Of a DNA stretch of 64,000 bases, positions 42,722-54,177 are shown piece by piece. The stretch is from contig NC_066581.1 in NCBI RefSeq assembly GCF_024323335.1, positions 228,176,539 to 228,240,538 of the forward strand, read 5' to 3'. The position numbers and the translations under genes are program-made. The stretch is from Lathyrus oleraceus. Its lineage: Eukaryota > Streptophyta > Magnoliopsida > Fabales > Fabaceae. Every line of letters begins with the position of its first letter. The first letter of the stretch is position 1. The notes under the pieces were generated by a model. The model ran no database searches. It was not told the origin of the DNA and was given only the letters and a program-made list of their open reading frames with translations.

Positions 42722-45700
42722 GTTGATCAAACCCATTGAACATAATGATCCAACACCATCTCCCAAATTTGAGTTCCCTGTATTTGAGGCAGAAGAAGAT
42801 GATGTTGAAGAGATTCCTGATGAGATTACCCGTCTGCTTGAGCACGAGGAGAAGATCATTCAGCCACATCTTGAGAATCTGGAAACAGTCAACTTGGGGT
42901 CTGAAGACTGCATTCATGAAGTGAAGATTGGGGCACTCCTGGAAGAGTCTGTTAAGAAGGGGTTGATTGAGTTGCTACGAGAATATGTCGACGTCTTTGC
43001 CTAGTCGTATGAAGACATGCCTAGTCTAGATACTGATATTGTGCAACATTTCTTGTCGTTGAAGCCTGAGTGTGTGCCTGTAAAGCAAAAGCTCAAAAGA
43101 ACTCATCCTGATATGGCAGTGAAGATTAAAGAAGAAGTTCAGAAGCAAATTGATGCGGGGTTTCTGGTGACTTCTACATATCCTCAATGGATGGCCAATA
43201 TTGTGCCAGTGCCTAAGAAAGATGGAAAAGTCCAAATGTGTGTGGATTACCATGACTTGAATAAGGCTAGTCCAAAAGATGATTTCCCTCTACCACACAT
43301 TGATATGTTAGTAGACAATACGGCTAAATTAAATTTCTTTTCATTTATGGACGGATTTTCCGGTTATAATCAGATTAAAATGGCACCCGAGGATATGGAG
43401 AAGACAACATTCATCACACCTTGGGGAACATTCTGTTATCCAGTGATGCCCTTCGGTTTGAAGAACGCCGGAGCCACGTATCAACGTGTTATGACTACCT
43501 TATTTCATGATATGATGCACAAATATATTGAGGTGTATGTTGATGATATGATTGCAAAGTCGAAAACGGAAGTTGAGCATGTAGAACACTTGTTGAAGCT
43601 ATTCCAGCGTTTGAGGAAGTACAAACTCCGCTTGAATCCGAACAAGTGTACATTTGGAGTCCGTTCCGGCAAGTTATTGGGCTTTCTTGTCAGTGAGAGA
43701 GGTATGGAGGTTGATCCTACCAAGGTCAAAGAAATACAAGAGATGCCTGCGCCCAAAACTGAGAAGCAAGTCCGAGGTTTTCTTGACCGCTTGAATTACA
43801 TTTCGAGATTTATATCCCACATGACTGCCACATGTGCGCCTATATTTAAGCTCCTCCGGAAAGATCAGCGTCATGATTGGACCGAAGATTGCCAAAAGGC
43901 CTTCGACAGTATCAAAGAGTATTTATCTGAGCCTCCGATTATTTTATCCCCTCCTGTTGAAGGGAGACCATTGATTATGTATTTGACCGTGCTTGATGAT
44001 TCCATGGGTTGTGTCCTTGGTCAGCAAGATGAATCAGGAAAGAAAGAATACGCAATATACTACTTGAGTAAAAAGTTCACTGACTGTGAGTCTCGGTACT
44101 CAATGCTTGAGAAGATATGTTGTGCTTTGGCTTGGGCCGTTAAGCGTTTACGCCAGTATATGTTGAATCATACTACTTGGTTGATATCCAAAATGGATTC
44201 AATCAAGTATATCTTTGAGAAGCTTGCTTTAACTGGGAGGATTGTCCGTTGGCAGATGTTGTTATCCGAGTATGATATTGAGTATCAAGCTCAAAAAGCT
44301 ATTAAAGGTAGTATCTTGGATGACCATTTGGTGCATCAACCAATTGAAGATTATCAGTCTGTGCAATATAACTTCCCTGATGAAGAGATTCTGTATTTGA
44401 AGATGAAAGATTGTGATGAGCCTACACTCGATGAAGGGCCAGAGCCTGGTTCCCGATGGGGTATGGTGTTCGATGGTGTTGTCAATCAGTATGGAAATGG
44501 TATTGGGGAAGTGATTATTACTCCTCAAGGCACACATTTTCCTTTTACAGCAAGGCTAACTTTCAAATGCACGAATAATATGGCGAAGTATGAGGCTTGT
44601 ATTATGGGTTTGGAAGAGTGTATTGATCTTAGGATCAAATATCTTGAGATTTATGGTGATTCGACCCTTGTTGTTAATCAGATTAAGGGTGAATGGGAGA
44701 CGAATCAGCCTGGCCTCATCCCATATAGAGATTATGCGAGGAGGATTTCAACTTTCTTTACTAAAGTTGACTTTCATCATATTCCTCGAGATGAGAATCG
44801 GATGGCGGATGCTCTCGCGACGCTTGCTTCAATGATTGCTGTCAATTATTGGAATGAAGTTCCAAATATTATTGTGATGCACTTAGATAGACCAACTCAC
44901 GTGTTTGCAGTTGAGGAGGTGAAAGATGATAAGCCGTGGTATTATGATATCAAGTGTTTTCTTCAAAGTCAGACTTACCCGCTTGGGGCATCTGTTAAAG
45001 ATAAGAAGACTTTGAGGAGATTATCTGGCAGTTTCTACCTTAATGGTGATGTGCTTTATAAGAGGAATTTTGACATGGTTCTGCTCAGATGCGTGGATAG
45101 ACACGAAGCAGACTTGTTGACGACTGAAGTCCATGAGGGTTCATTTGGTACTCATTCCAATGGACATGTTATGGCTAAGAAGATGTTGAGAGCAGGCTAC
45201 TATTGGCTGACAATGGAGTCTGACTGCTGCAAATATGAAGAAATGACATAAGTGTCAGATTTATGCGAATAAGATTCATGTTCCCCCGACACTTTTGAAT
45301 GTTATTTCCTCACCATGGCCTTTCTCCATGTGGGGAATTGACATGATTGGCATGATTGAACCTAAGGGGTCGAACGGTCACCGTTTTATTCTCGTAGCTA
45401 TTGATTACTTCACCAAGTGGGTTGAAGCGGCATCGTATGCAAATGTGACCAGGCAGGTGGTTGTAAAGTTTATCAAGAACCAACTCATATGCCGATATGG
45501 TGTGCCGGACAAGATCATTACTGATAATGGGTCTAACTTGAACAATAAGATGATGAAAGAGCTGTGTAGTGAGTTCAAGATTGCACATTATAATTCTTCT
45601 CCCTATAGACCCAAGATGAATGAGGTTGTTGAAGCTGCTAACAAGAATATTAAGAAGATTATTCAGAAGATGGTTGTTACATACAAGGATTGGCATGAGA

Positions 45701-46182
45701 TGCTGCCATTTTCTTTGCATGGCTATCGTACATTTGTCCGCAGTTCAACAGGGGTAAGCCCTTTCTCTCTGGTTTATGGCATGGAGGTTGTGCTCTCCGT
45801 AGAGGTTGAGATGCCATCAATGAGAGTCTTGGTGGAAGCCAAGTTGACTAAGGCTGAAAGGGTTCAGAGTCGTTATGACCAGCTGAATTTGATTGAAGAA
45901 AAGAGATTAACTGCCATGTGCCATGGTCAGTTGTATCAACAAAGGATGAAGAAAGCCTTTGATAAAAAGGTCAAGCCTCGTGTGTTCCGAGAAGGTGACC
46001 TCGTGCTCGAGAAAGTCTTGTCTTTCGCGCCCGATTCTAAGGGAAAGTGGACTCCAAACTATGAAGGTCCATATGTTGTTAAGAGAGCCTTTTCAGGCGA
46101 TGCTTTATTGCTTACAACTATGGATGGGGAGGATTTCACTCGTCCTGTGAATTCAGATGTAGTCAAGAAATACTTCGCCTAA
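42722..46182 (+). pseudogene. pol: pol pseudogene of element F, full length but interrupted
   Basis: RT, RNase H, second RNase H, HHCC and integrase are all present. It reads LIKPIEHNDPTP onward, TAG at 43003-43005 in place of Trp (FAW in G), then an open 744-codon stretch 43017-45251 with VYVDDMIAKS, YYLSKKFTDCE and the second RNase H (GMVFDGVVNQYGNGIG, YGDSTLVVNQIKG). In that RNase H the conserved AEYEA is AKYEA. A frameshift near 45235 destroys the zinc-finger CHKC. Integrase 45295-46182 is open with D (GIDMIG), D (TDNGSN) and E (VVEAANKN), ending KKYFA. Only two clear breaks make this the best-preserved of the broken pols. Confidence 0.9.
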
Positions 46183-46203
46183 AAAATAAAAACAGAATAA
46201 CTC

Positions 46204-46357
46204 GCTAAGTTGAAAACCCGAAAGGGCAGCTTAGGCAAAAATGAGCGTCTCGGTGGATTGAAAACCCGAAAGGGCGGTCCAGGCAAAAGTTAGAGACATA
46301 AAAAAAATGAATATATATCCCGCTAGATTGAGTACCTCACCCTGGGGCAATCTAGGC
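46204..46357 (+). other. Post-pol hairpin array of element F (three hairpins)
   Basis: Hairpin 1: 46205-46212 with 46227-46234 (8 bp, one G-U), inner CCC-GAAA-GGG at 46217-46226. Hairpin 2: 46254-46259 with 46276-46281 (6 bp, two G-U), inner CCC-GAAA-GGG. Hairpin 3: 46323-46330 with 46348-46355, a perfect 8 bp CTAGATTG/CAATCTAG. Each is followed by GGCAAAA. The array starts 22 nt after the pol stop. Confidence 0.8.
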
Positions 46358-48125
46358 AAAAATTAGGGATTTGGCGAGTAACTGCATCCTGACAAGACTT
46401 TGTTCTACAGCTGTCATCTATCAAAGATTCTCACCCAGTCATCATCAACTGAAGTTTCGAATACAGTGGATTCAGAGTTGGTGGAGAAATGGTCATTATG
46501 TTCAATGTAGCCCTTTTTCCATGTATATCACCAATTTCAAATTTGTAAAGATTCATGGACTCTCGCCATTTGCGTACTACCATTCTATTAAATAAATTTG
46601 AGCCTTTATCCAATTCATTGCACTTTTATTTGTTTCTGTTTAACAAATGTTTGCATGTTTTAATTGACGGATATCATTGTTTTAAACAAATAAAGTTTTC
46701 ATAAATAAACTGTTTTAAACAAAGTGAACATTCACAAGGACTGGAAAGATGAGTGGAATGTCCTCAGTGCTTTCCCAAGGATGGTATGATTACCAAAGGG
46801 TAAAACATTTGTTCATATTCTGGCATTTTTTATATATATCCTCTTCATCAGCTTTCAGTGGTCTCCCCAACGAGCATGGAAAGAATGATACAGCTTCCCG
46901 GAGAGTCTGATATGAGAAGTCCTCCTTGATGGCAGTAGCTAGATCGGTCTTATGGATTGTTTTTCTCCTAGTAGAATTTGTGGACGTTCATCCAACGCAT
47001 TCCTGGATAGTTTTTTTGTGCGTACATACTTGTTTCCCCCGTGGAGTCTTAGCAATCCATGATTGGTTATATGGTGGATCCGTGGATGATCCCTTATGTT
47101 CCAGTTCTTGCCTTAGAGACGTGTATCCCTCTATATCAGGCACTAGCATTTGCGTTTTATCAATTATATGGTTGTCATCCTTTGTGTGGACTGACCTAAA
47201 ATCCCTTATAGATTGATAAAAGTTGATATGCTATTCTACTCACGAGGAGGTTTGCTTTCCCCAGCATGAGTAGAAGTCCCCAATGAAGTAAACATGTGTT
47301 CCTTGTGGAGCTCTTTCCAGATAATTGTCTCCTCAGCAGGAAGTTGCCTAGAGCAATGGGTGAAGGGCTTGTATTCCTTTTCATCCCTAGCATGTCGCTT
47401 GTTGACAGAGGATTCATTTCCAATTTCCTCAGCCAGGGTAGTTCCGTCGAGAACATTTGCAGCTTGTCCCTAGTAGGGTTTCCTGATCCGAGCTTGATGT
47501 TGGCATCTTCTCCGGGTCTGAAGATTTCTTCTAGCATTGAGAGCTGGTGTTGAAGATGTTTATTTCTTTCCCCAGTGGAGCAAAGTGTTATTTCTCCCCT
47601 TAGCAGAATTTCCTCTCCGGCAGTTAGAAGGGAGTATTTTGATTGATGTGCATCTAGTTGGTGGTTGTTTCCCCCACTGAGTTTCATATCCTTCCTTGAT
47701 AAGCTTCCCCAGTAGAGTTTCTTCTCCGGCGGATCTTATTGTTATTCAACCACCTGTCCCCGAGAGAGTGGATGGAAACTCCCCGGCAGATCTTTTGCAT
47801 CTTCCTTATGTCAGGATTGTTTGCCCCTGGGAGACTTATCTTGTGCAGAGTGTTACCTCTTGCAGTTGGAAGCTTTGACTTTGCCTATTCCCAGCTTTGG
47901 TTAAAGTCTCCTCTTTTTCCCGAGATCATCCCCACCAGAGTTGAGTTCTCCAGTAGGTTTTTCCCTTCTTGTTGAGATGTTATATCGGGTGTCTGATCGT
48001 GAATCTTAGACTTGTTTGTGTTAGATATGTCTGTTTGTCAGCATTAACCATACACAAATCATGCATATACATGTATAATCATAGCATTCAGATAACCATG
48101 TTGCATTCTTTTCCATATATCTTTG
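46358..48125 (+). other. 3' noncoding region of element F, interrupted by G
   Basis: AT-rich to about 46900, then a pyrimidine-rich zone (46920-47980) with frequent TCCCC or CCCAG motifs, the complement of the GGGGA texture in A and D. Short ORFs on both strands here have no recognisable domain. 47990-48125 matches D at 18180-18350 reversed. Ends CTTTG (48121-48125), the presumed target duplication of G. Confidence 0.6.
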
Positions 48126-51100
48126 TGTAACACCTCAAAATTTGCCCTCCTCTCTTGGGACTAGCATTAACATATTGCATTATATTTTTAGGTCATTAGG
48201 CATTGCATATTGCATATCATGTGGTTACATTGTGCAAGTCGTCCTCTCAAGTCTTTGTTGGAAGATGAGAAAGTCAAAGTGCAAGCCTAGGGTTTACTGA
48301 CTGATCATGGGCCATCTGAGGATTGGACTGTGAATTAGGGTTTCATGATTCTCAATGGATGTTGGTCTTCATCTTGATTGAATTGATACATCATCATCAT
48401 CATGGTTGGATGTCATCAGGAGATTGAAGAAGATTCCTTGAGATTAGGGTTTTGACCATTGGTCAACCCTAATCAGTTGCTTATTGAGGCTAGGGAGATG
48501 AGGTTTCTAATGGTTATGGGGTTCATTTTGTGATTATATTATGCTTATTGAGGCTAGGGTATCACCCTTGAGCCATTTCAGTTGGAGATTGGGGTTCAAA
48601 TTGATCTATGCATTGCCAGATTCATCTATCAGATGAAAAGTCAACTGTGGTCAACTGTACATGATCTGGTGGATTTGGAGGTGGAAACAAGTTAGACACA
48701 CTTCATTCATGTTGGAACAAGTGTTGAATGACATTGCAAAGCTTAAAAATGAAGAAAATCAAGTCAGGACAAAAACTGCCAAAAATAGCAAGTGACTTGT
48801 AATTGAAGTTTCCAAAAATGGAAAGTTTTTGACCTCAAAAACAGAAGTCCAAGGAAGCTTCAAATGAAAAATTGTTCAACATGACAGATGTAGATCTTGT
48901 TCTCACCTTTCCAAAAAGTCCAAGAAATTGAAAATCCGATGTACGGTTTGCGAGATATGGCTCAGTGAATTTCAGAAAAGACCGTAATCAGGAGGCCATA
49001 ACTTCCACATGGTTTGTCCAAATTGCAAGTTCTTTATATGCACAAACTCCATTTGACATGTACTTTGAGGGTGCATCATTGGATTTGTTCAAAAAAGGCC
49101 AAGGCAAAAAGTCACTTTTCAACTGGACAGCTGAATTGGACCAGGGGCAAAATCGTCCAAATGTCAAAATAATTAGAATTTTTGAATGGGACTTTTTCCA
49201 ACACCTCAGGAATGGCATTTTAAGTATGTTTGAATATTCATTTCATGGCTAGGCCTCATAATTTGAGTTTTGGCTCGAAGAATGGAAATGCAAAATTGGA
49301 CTTTTTTCTACCACATAGTGAAATTCAAGAATAGGCATCCAATTGAAATGAAACTTGTTTCTACACATTGCATATGACATTTTGGACTTGTTGGAACCAA
49401 AATTGAGCTGCTACATGAACTGATTTGGAGAGAGGGCATTTTGGCCAAATTGAAGGAAATTGCACTTTCACTTAACATTACCATTTAACTAATTAAGTGG
49501 ATTAGTGGAGGATTAAGCATCCATATAAATTCTAAATCATTTCCTAATCATAACAGAAAATTCACAATCCCAAGGTCAGATCCAAAAACTCTCCACATTC
49601 TCCAAAATCTCCCAAGAACACATTGAACAAAAATTCATCAAACTCCTTGAATTCTTGATCAATTCTCGAATTTCTTTTTGCATTGATCTTCAATCATCCT
49701 CTACTCCATCTGTTTTGGAAATTTGGATCAAGAGAAGCTCCATTCGTGGCTGTTCATGTTGGAGGCATCAATGGTGAATTGAGGTTTTCATGCACTAGGA
49801 GCTACTACAATTGAATCTAGCTTCGCTGTTCACTCTTCCAAACCTTTTACTACAACTGTTTTGGACTTCCACGCGCAAAGCTCGTCAATCTCGCCACTGC
49901 CATTTCAGGTGCTCAGAATTCGAAACTCATGATTTGGTTAATTATTGTATGCTTTGTGTAGTGCGTTTCGTGTAGAGCACTGTGATGCTTTTGGTTTTGC
50001 GAATGGATAACCGTAGAGGAAGAAATCTTGATTTTAAGTTTAGAACCAAAACCCTAACTCGATCGATCTGTGAGATTTAGGAACTTTTAGGTTAAATTAA
50101 GTTGATATTTGAGATCTACATGTTAAGACAGTTCTAACGGATATTCACTTGTTCGTTTTGGTGATGATTTGAAATCCACGTGTTCTTGGCATTGCTGGAC
50201 TTGGAAGATGAAGTTTCTGGGAATTTCATGTGTTTGATCCTTAATTTCGTTTGAAAATTCAAATAATGTGTTTCCCGCCGCGCCAAAAATTACCATAATG
50301 CCACTGCAATTTCATTAATTTAAGTTAATTCATTTTAATTATTAAAAAATTCATATGACCTTTAAAAAATCGTAAAAAATAGCAAAAAAATCCAAAAAAT
50401 ATGGAAATTTTTTCTATAGCTTCCTTGGTGAGTGTAGGTTTTTTTTGACCTATTGGTCAAAGTTGTGCTTGGGGAATATTTTATTTGACCTAGGGTTTTC
50501 CGATGTATGTCCATTTTTGATACATTTTTGCAATTTGATCATGAAATACTCATATCATAAAATAGATTCTTGAAAATTTTTGTGGTGGTTCTTGACTCAT
50601 TGAGGATTATTTATATGTAAATTTCATGAATTTTGGATACCTGGTTAGAGAGCAGCAAATTCTGGAACTTAGGTGTGACAATTTGTGTCACACCTCTTGA
50701 TGTCAACTTGCAGGATTTTTTTGAGTGACCTATACATGTTAGAATTGGCTGAAATTTTGCATGGTGAATTGTTGATATGTTAGGATGTTGTATGAATTTT
50801 TGTAGAATTTTTCATTGCATTTTCAATTTGATCATGATTTTTCATTTCTGGAGATCATTTGTGCAAGCTCATATGACATAGGTTTGTAATTTTGATGTGA
50901 AATCCTCATATTGTATTGTATGGCCATGAAATTTGATATGCATGAACTAGACACATGTTAGGACCTCCTTGTTTTGGTCTCATCCATTTCTTTTTAGTTT
51001 CCAATGAGATATGAATTTTTGAATTGGATGTATGCATTGATGGTGTGAATTGAAGCATGTAATTGTGTCTGTTTTTGTGGATTTTCATTGACATGGTTCC

Positions 51101-52431
51101 ATTTGCCCAATTGAGCTCAAATTTGACATGGTAGACCTTGATTGACCCCTGTTTAGGTGTATTTAATTTGAGATTTTTTGATGTGTTTTGGCATGGCTTT
51201 GAATGCAATACTTCTGTTTGTATATTTGGTGCTTCATTTGAACCAATATGGATTGTTTTGTGCATGAATTGAACATGATGGATGATATAAACATGAGACC
51301 AATGATGTTTGCTTGTGTTTGATGATAATTTGATGTTGGATGATGAATACCTTGCTGTTTTGAGTTTTTTCTTGCTTTTGGACCCTAGGCTTGGCCTAGT
51401 GGTCTAGTTACTAATATTTGCTTGGTTTTTCAGGATCAAAAGCATAATGTACATGGAGAATGATACAAGTTGATTTTAATTGATGTTGTGGATGTTTGTA
51501 CACTAACATAACATTGTTTTGTAGGTGTTGGAGCTTGGGCTTAAGCCTTGAGCTTGCTTTGTGTTGTATTGTTTAAACTGTTTGATTGTTTGCTGTACAA
51601 TTTGTCTGATTGAATACTGACTGAGTTTGATTGTTTCCAGGTACTTTAGTTGCTCAGTTCCTTGTGAACTATTGCTTTGCTTTGCTTTGCATAAGCAATT
51701 TGCATTGAGGTAACTTCTTAAAACTTCATGTAGTCTGGAGACCCGACTGTTACCGGGCCGGGCAAATTGTCTGAAGTCCTCCTTAAGAGGCAATGCTTGT
51801 GTATGTTTATTTTTAAGCCAAGCAGGAAAAGCCCTTCAAGTAAGGCAATTGGTGGAAGGTAGGGACAAGCAACCTGTCCCCCACTATTCAGTTGAGTCTT
51901 CTCCTTGCTCCCATTACATGGTTGTAGCATTGAGATCAAAAGCCCAAGATCTGTGCAGTGCACGTTGAGTCAGAGTCATCGAGCATAGAAGGGTTCCCCC
52001 ATTCTGGACCCATGCTCATTTGTCAGCTCTCCCTGGTTAGGGATAAGAGCTGTGAGGTCTGATCCTCACTTCATCCTTTCATCTGCTTCACCTTAGCCTC
52101 GTAATGGCAAGGTTAAGAGCAAACACAGCCCGTACAGACGACTTGCTTAGGCAGTCAAACCTGATTGATTGAGCCCCTTGTTTGGCTATAGTGCGTGTTA
52201 TGTGGATATCTGATTGACATGCTTGTTTGAGATACCTGTTCTCATTTGATGATGTATGATTGTATGCTTGTGTGCTAGCTTCTTTCCTGGTTAGGATAGG
52301 CTTGTTTATGCAAGTAGGATAGAAAACCGAACTTAGGGTTAACGATGCATGACAACATTAGGTTCGAGTCTCAGCTCCCTAGTTGTGTATCTTTCCCCGG
52401 TTTCTGGTTAGCAATTCAGTCCCTTTCAGGG

Positions 52432-52493
52432 GAACTACATCGCCCTGATCCTCGTGCCAGACGAGGTATGTAGGCAGGTGGTCGTGCGAGACC
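52432..52493 (+). other. LTR bipartite hairpin motif, copy 1 (element G)
   Basis: GAACTAC at 52432-52438. Stem CCTCGT/ACGAGG (52450-52455 with 52461-52466) around loop GCCAG, then TATGTAGGCA, then a 4-bp stem GGTC/GACC (52480-52493) around GTGCGA. Confidence 0.7.
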
Positions 52494-52562
52494 TCTCCGG
52501 GCGCCTTTTTTCTTTTTTGCGTGTGTTTGTATGTTTGTTTGTTGTATGCTATTGATTGTTTG

Positions 52563-52688
52563 GGTTCGGATGCCGACGTAAGCCCAGGATTGGCTGTCGG
52601 GCTCCACGTTTGCCCTTTTGAGTGTGTTCTGGTTCGGATGCCGACGTAATTCCATCCAGTGGTTGTCGGGCTCCATGTTTGCCACCCT
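52563..52688 (+). repeat. 68-bp tandem duplication with hairpins in U5 of element G
   Basis: GGTTCGGATGCCGACGTAA begins at 52563 and again at 52631. Each copy ends with a GTCGGGCTCCA type run that can pair with its GCCGAC. The two copies differ in the loop and share the stem. Confidence 0.75.
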
Positions 52689-52730
52689 TGCTTGTTTGTG
52701 TTGTTTTGTGTTGTTTGGCGTGCGTAAGCC

Positions 52731-52794
52731 GAACTACAGAGGCTCTGATTCTTGTTCCAGACAAGATATGTAGGCATAAGGTGCGATACCTTAT
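52731..52794 (+). other. LTR bipartite hairpin motif, copy 2 (element G)
   Basis: GAACTAC at 52731-52737. Stem TCTTGT/ACAAGA (52750-52755 with 52761-52766) around loop TCCAG, then TATGTAGGCA, then a perfect 7-bp stem ATAAGGT/ACCTTAT (52776-52782 with 52788-52794) around loop GCGAT, followed by CGAGCC. Compared with copy 1, two stem-1 pairs changed on both sides. Confidence 0.75.
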
Positions 52795-53087
52795 CGAGCC
52801 CGTTCCTCTTAACCCCACCTGCGTTCCCCGTGTGTGTGTGTGATGTTTAGCAACCTTTTCTTTTCTTAGAACGTGGATCCCGTCGAGTACGACGGACGTG
52901 AGGGGTGCTAATACCTTCCCCTTGCGTAACCGACTCCCGAACCTTTTCTCTCTGGTCGCGAGACCATGTCTTTCCAGGTTTCTCTGAGCGTTTCCTTTCC
53001 CTATCTTGGGATAAATAACGTTTAGTGGCGGCTCTGTGTGTGTTTTTTATTTGAGCTTCGCCGGTTGATTTTCGCGGATGCGACAGC

Positions 53088-53105
53088 TGGCGACTCTGCT
53101 GGGGA
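53088..53105 (+). other. Primer binding site of element G
   Basis: TGGCGACTCTGCTGGGGA, two bases after the LTR; identical to F's site. Confidence 0.9.
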
Positions 53106-54177
53106 CATTCTGATGTAGACCTATGCTGGTCCATCGTCCCTAAGCGAGTCTCTCCTAGCGTTTTAGGATTGGTTTGGGTTGCTTATTTTGTATTATTTAT
53201 TGCATTTATTATTCTAACCAGTGTGTATATATTTGCATTAAATGTTTGCATGCATCATACTATCATGTTGTTGTTGTCCTCTGCAGGTGGTTCTGTTGTG
53301 TGGGGTGGGTGTTCTGAGTGGGGCTAAAACCCAGGCCCGAGTATACACCTAGGACTAGTGTGGTCTCACGTTGCCTCTTTCATGTTAAGTCAACATGTGC
53401 CTGGCGGCGTGATGTGCCACAAGCCGGACGAGGCTCACTTGATAGTGCTCATCTCTGTGGATATTCCGCTTTGTTTGAGTCACTCCATTTGAGTTGTTGA
53501 CTCTGGTGACCGATCTTTTCCCGGATTTTTTGGTTTAGACGATCTTAAGGGAGCTACAATGGCACACCCGAAAGGGCAAACCCATTGAGTATCTCTGCCC
53601 GATTGTCGAGACCATTATCCGCCTTAGGATGACTTGATTAGAACTTACCTGTGAGGGGAGGGTTGTTCTGTCAGATGTTTGTTCAGATAGCCTTCAGATA
53701 GTGACTTTTGATCTGTGATTCAGAGACATAATTATAAGTCGGATTTATGGTCATTTATTGTCGTGACGCCGGAGTGCTGTCCGTGACTTATCAGTGGGGA
53801 TCCGTTTATTTCGGATTCCCCGGGCCGAGATATTTTATCAGTGGGGATCCGTTTATTTCGGGTTCCCCGGGCCGATTCAGATAAGGGTGATGTGTCTACT
53901 CGGATATGGTTTGGTGATGATGGTGATGATGATGTATCTGTCTTCCGTTTATTTCGGAACCCGTGGGTCAGAATTGGGATTGTACATTCCTCAGATGGTT
54001 ATGATCAGTTCAGAGCCCAGATTCAGTGCAAATGATCAGATGGCTTGGAGGATGGCAACACATTGCATTCATTCATCAGCATCATTACATTTTGCATTAT
54101 TTGCATCTAACCCATGTTTACCCATATGCAGGGACACTTTTGATCGAGATTCTGGTTGAGAGATTTTCTGCTCCAGT
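53106..54177 (+). other. Leader of element G with repeated hairpins
   Basis: No gene supported; short ORFs at 53794-54159 are in repeats. GGGGATCCG-TTTATTT-CGGATTCCCC at 53796-53821 recurs at 53843-53868 (with one G-U), and the core CCGTTTATTTCGG recurs again at 53945-53957. Such leader stem-loops are candidates for packaging or dimerisation signals. Confidence 0.6.

Larger units (their letters stand above)
31796..48125 (+). mobile_element. Element F: decayed full-structure Ogre-like element, interrupted by G
   Basis: 5' LTR, PBS, leader, ORF1, gag-pro, intron, pol, hairpin array and 3' noncoding region in order on the plus strand. It is inserted in B's 3' noncoding region and is itself split after 48125 by G; its 3' LTR is expected beyond the window. 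Coding regions are recognisable along their full length but carry premature stops, many of the C-to-T or G-to-A type, and frameshifts. Confidence 0.9.
48126..53085 (+). repeat. 5' LTR of element G (about 4.96 kb)
   Basis: Starts TGTAACACCTCAAAATTTGC and ends GATGCGACA, two bases before the PBS. TATAAAT at 49524-49530 is a candidate promoter. Two bipartite hairpin motifs lie at 52432-52493 and 52731-52794 and a 68-bp tandem duplication at 52563-52688. A PBS-like TGGCGGCTCTG lies at 53026-53036. ORFs within (for example around 48965-49252 or 52379-52818) have no recognisable domain and overlap the repeats, so I do not call them genes. Confidence 0.88.

Noticed and set aside
47196..47975. ORFs of 60-163 codons in F's 3' noncoding region
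   Set aside because: No domain, no homologous frame in A or D, and they cover the CCCC/GGGG-motif zone.
52379..52843. Overlapping ORFs of 70-130 codons on both strands in G's LTR
   Set aside because: They arise from the hairpin motifs and the 68-bp duplication, which lack stops by composition.
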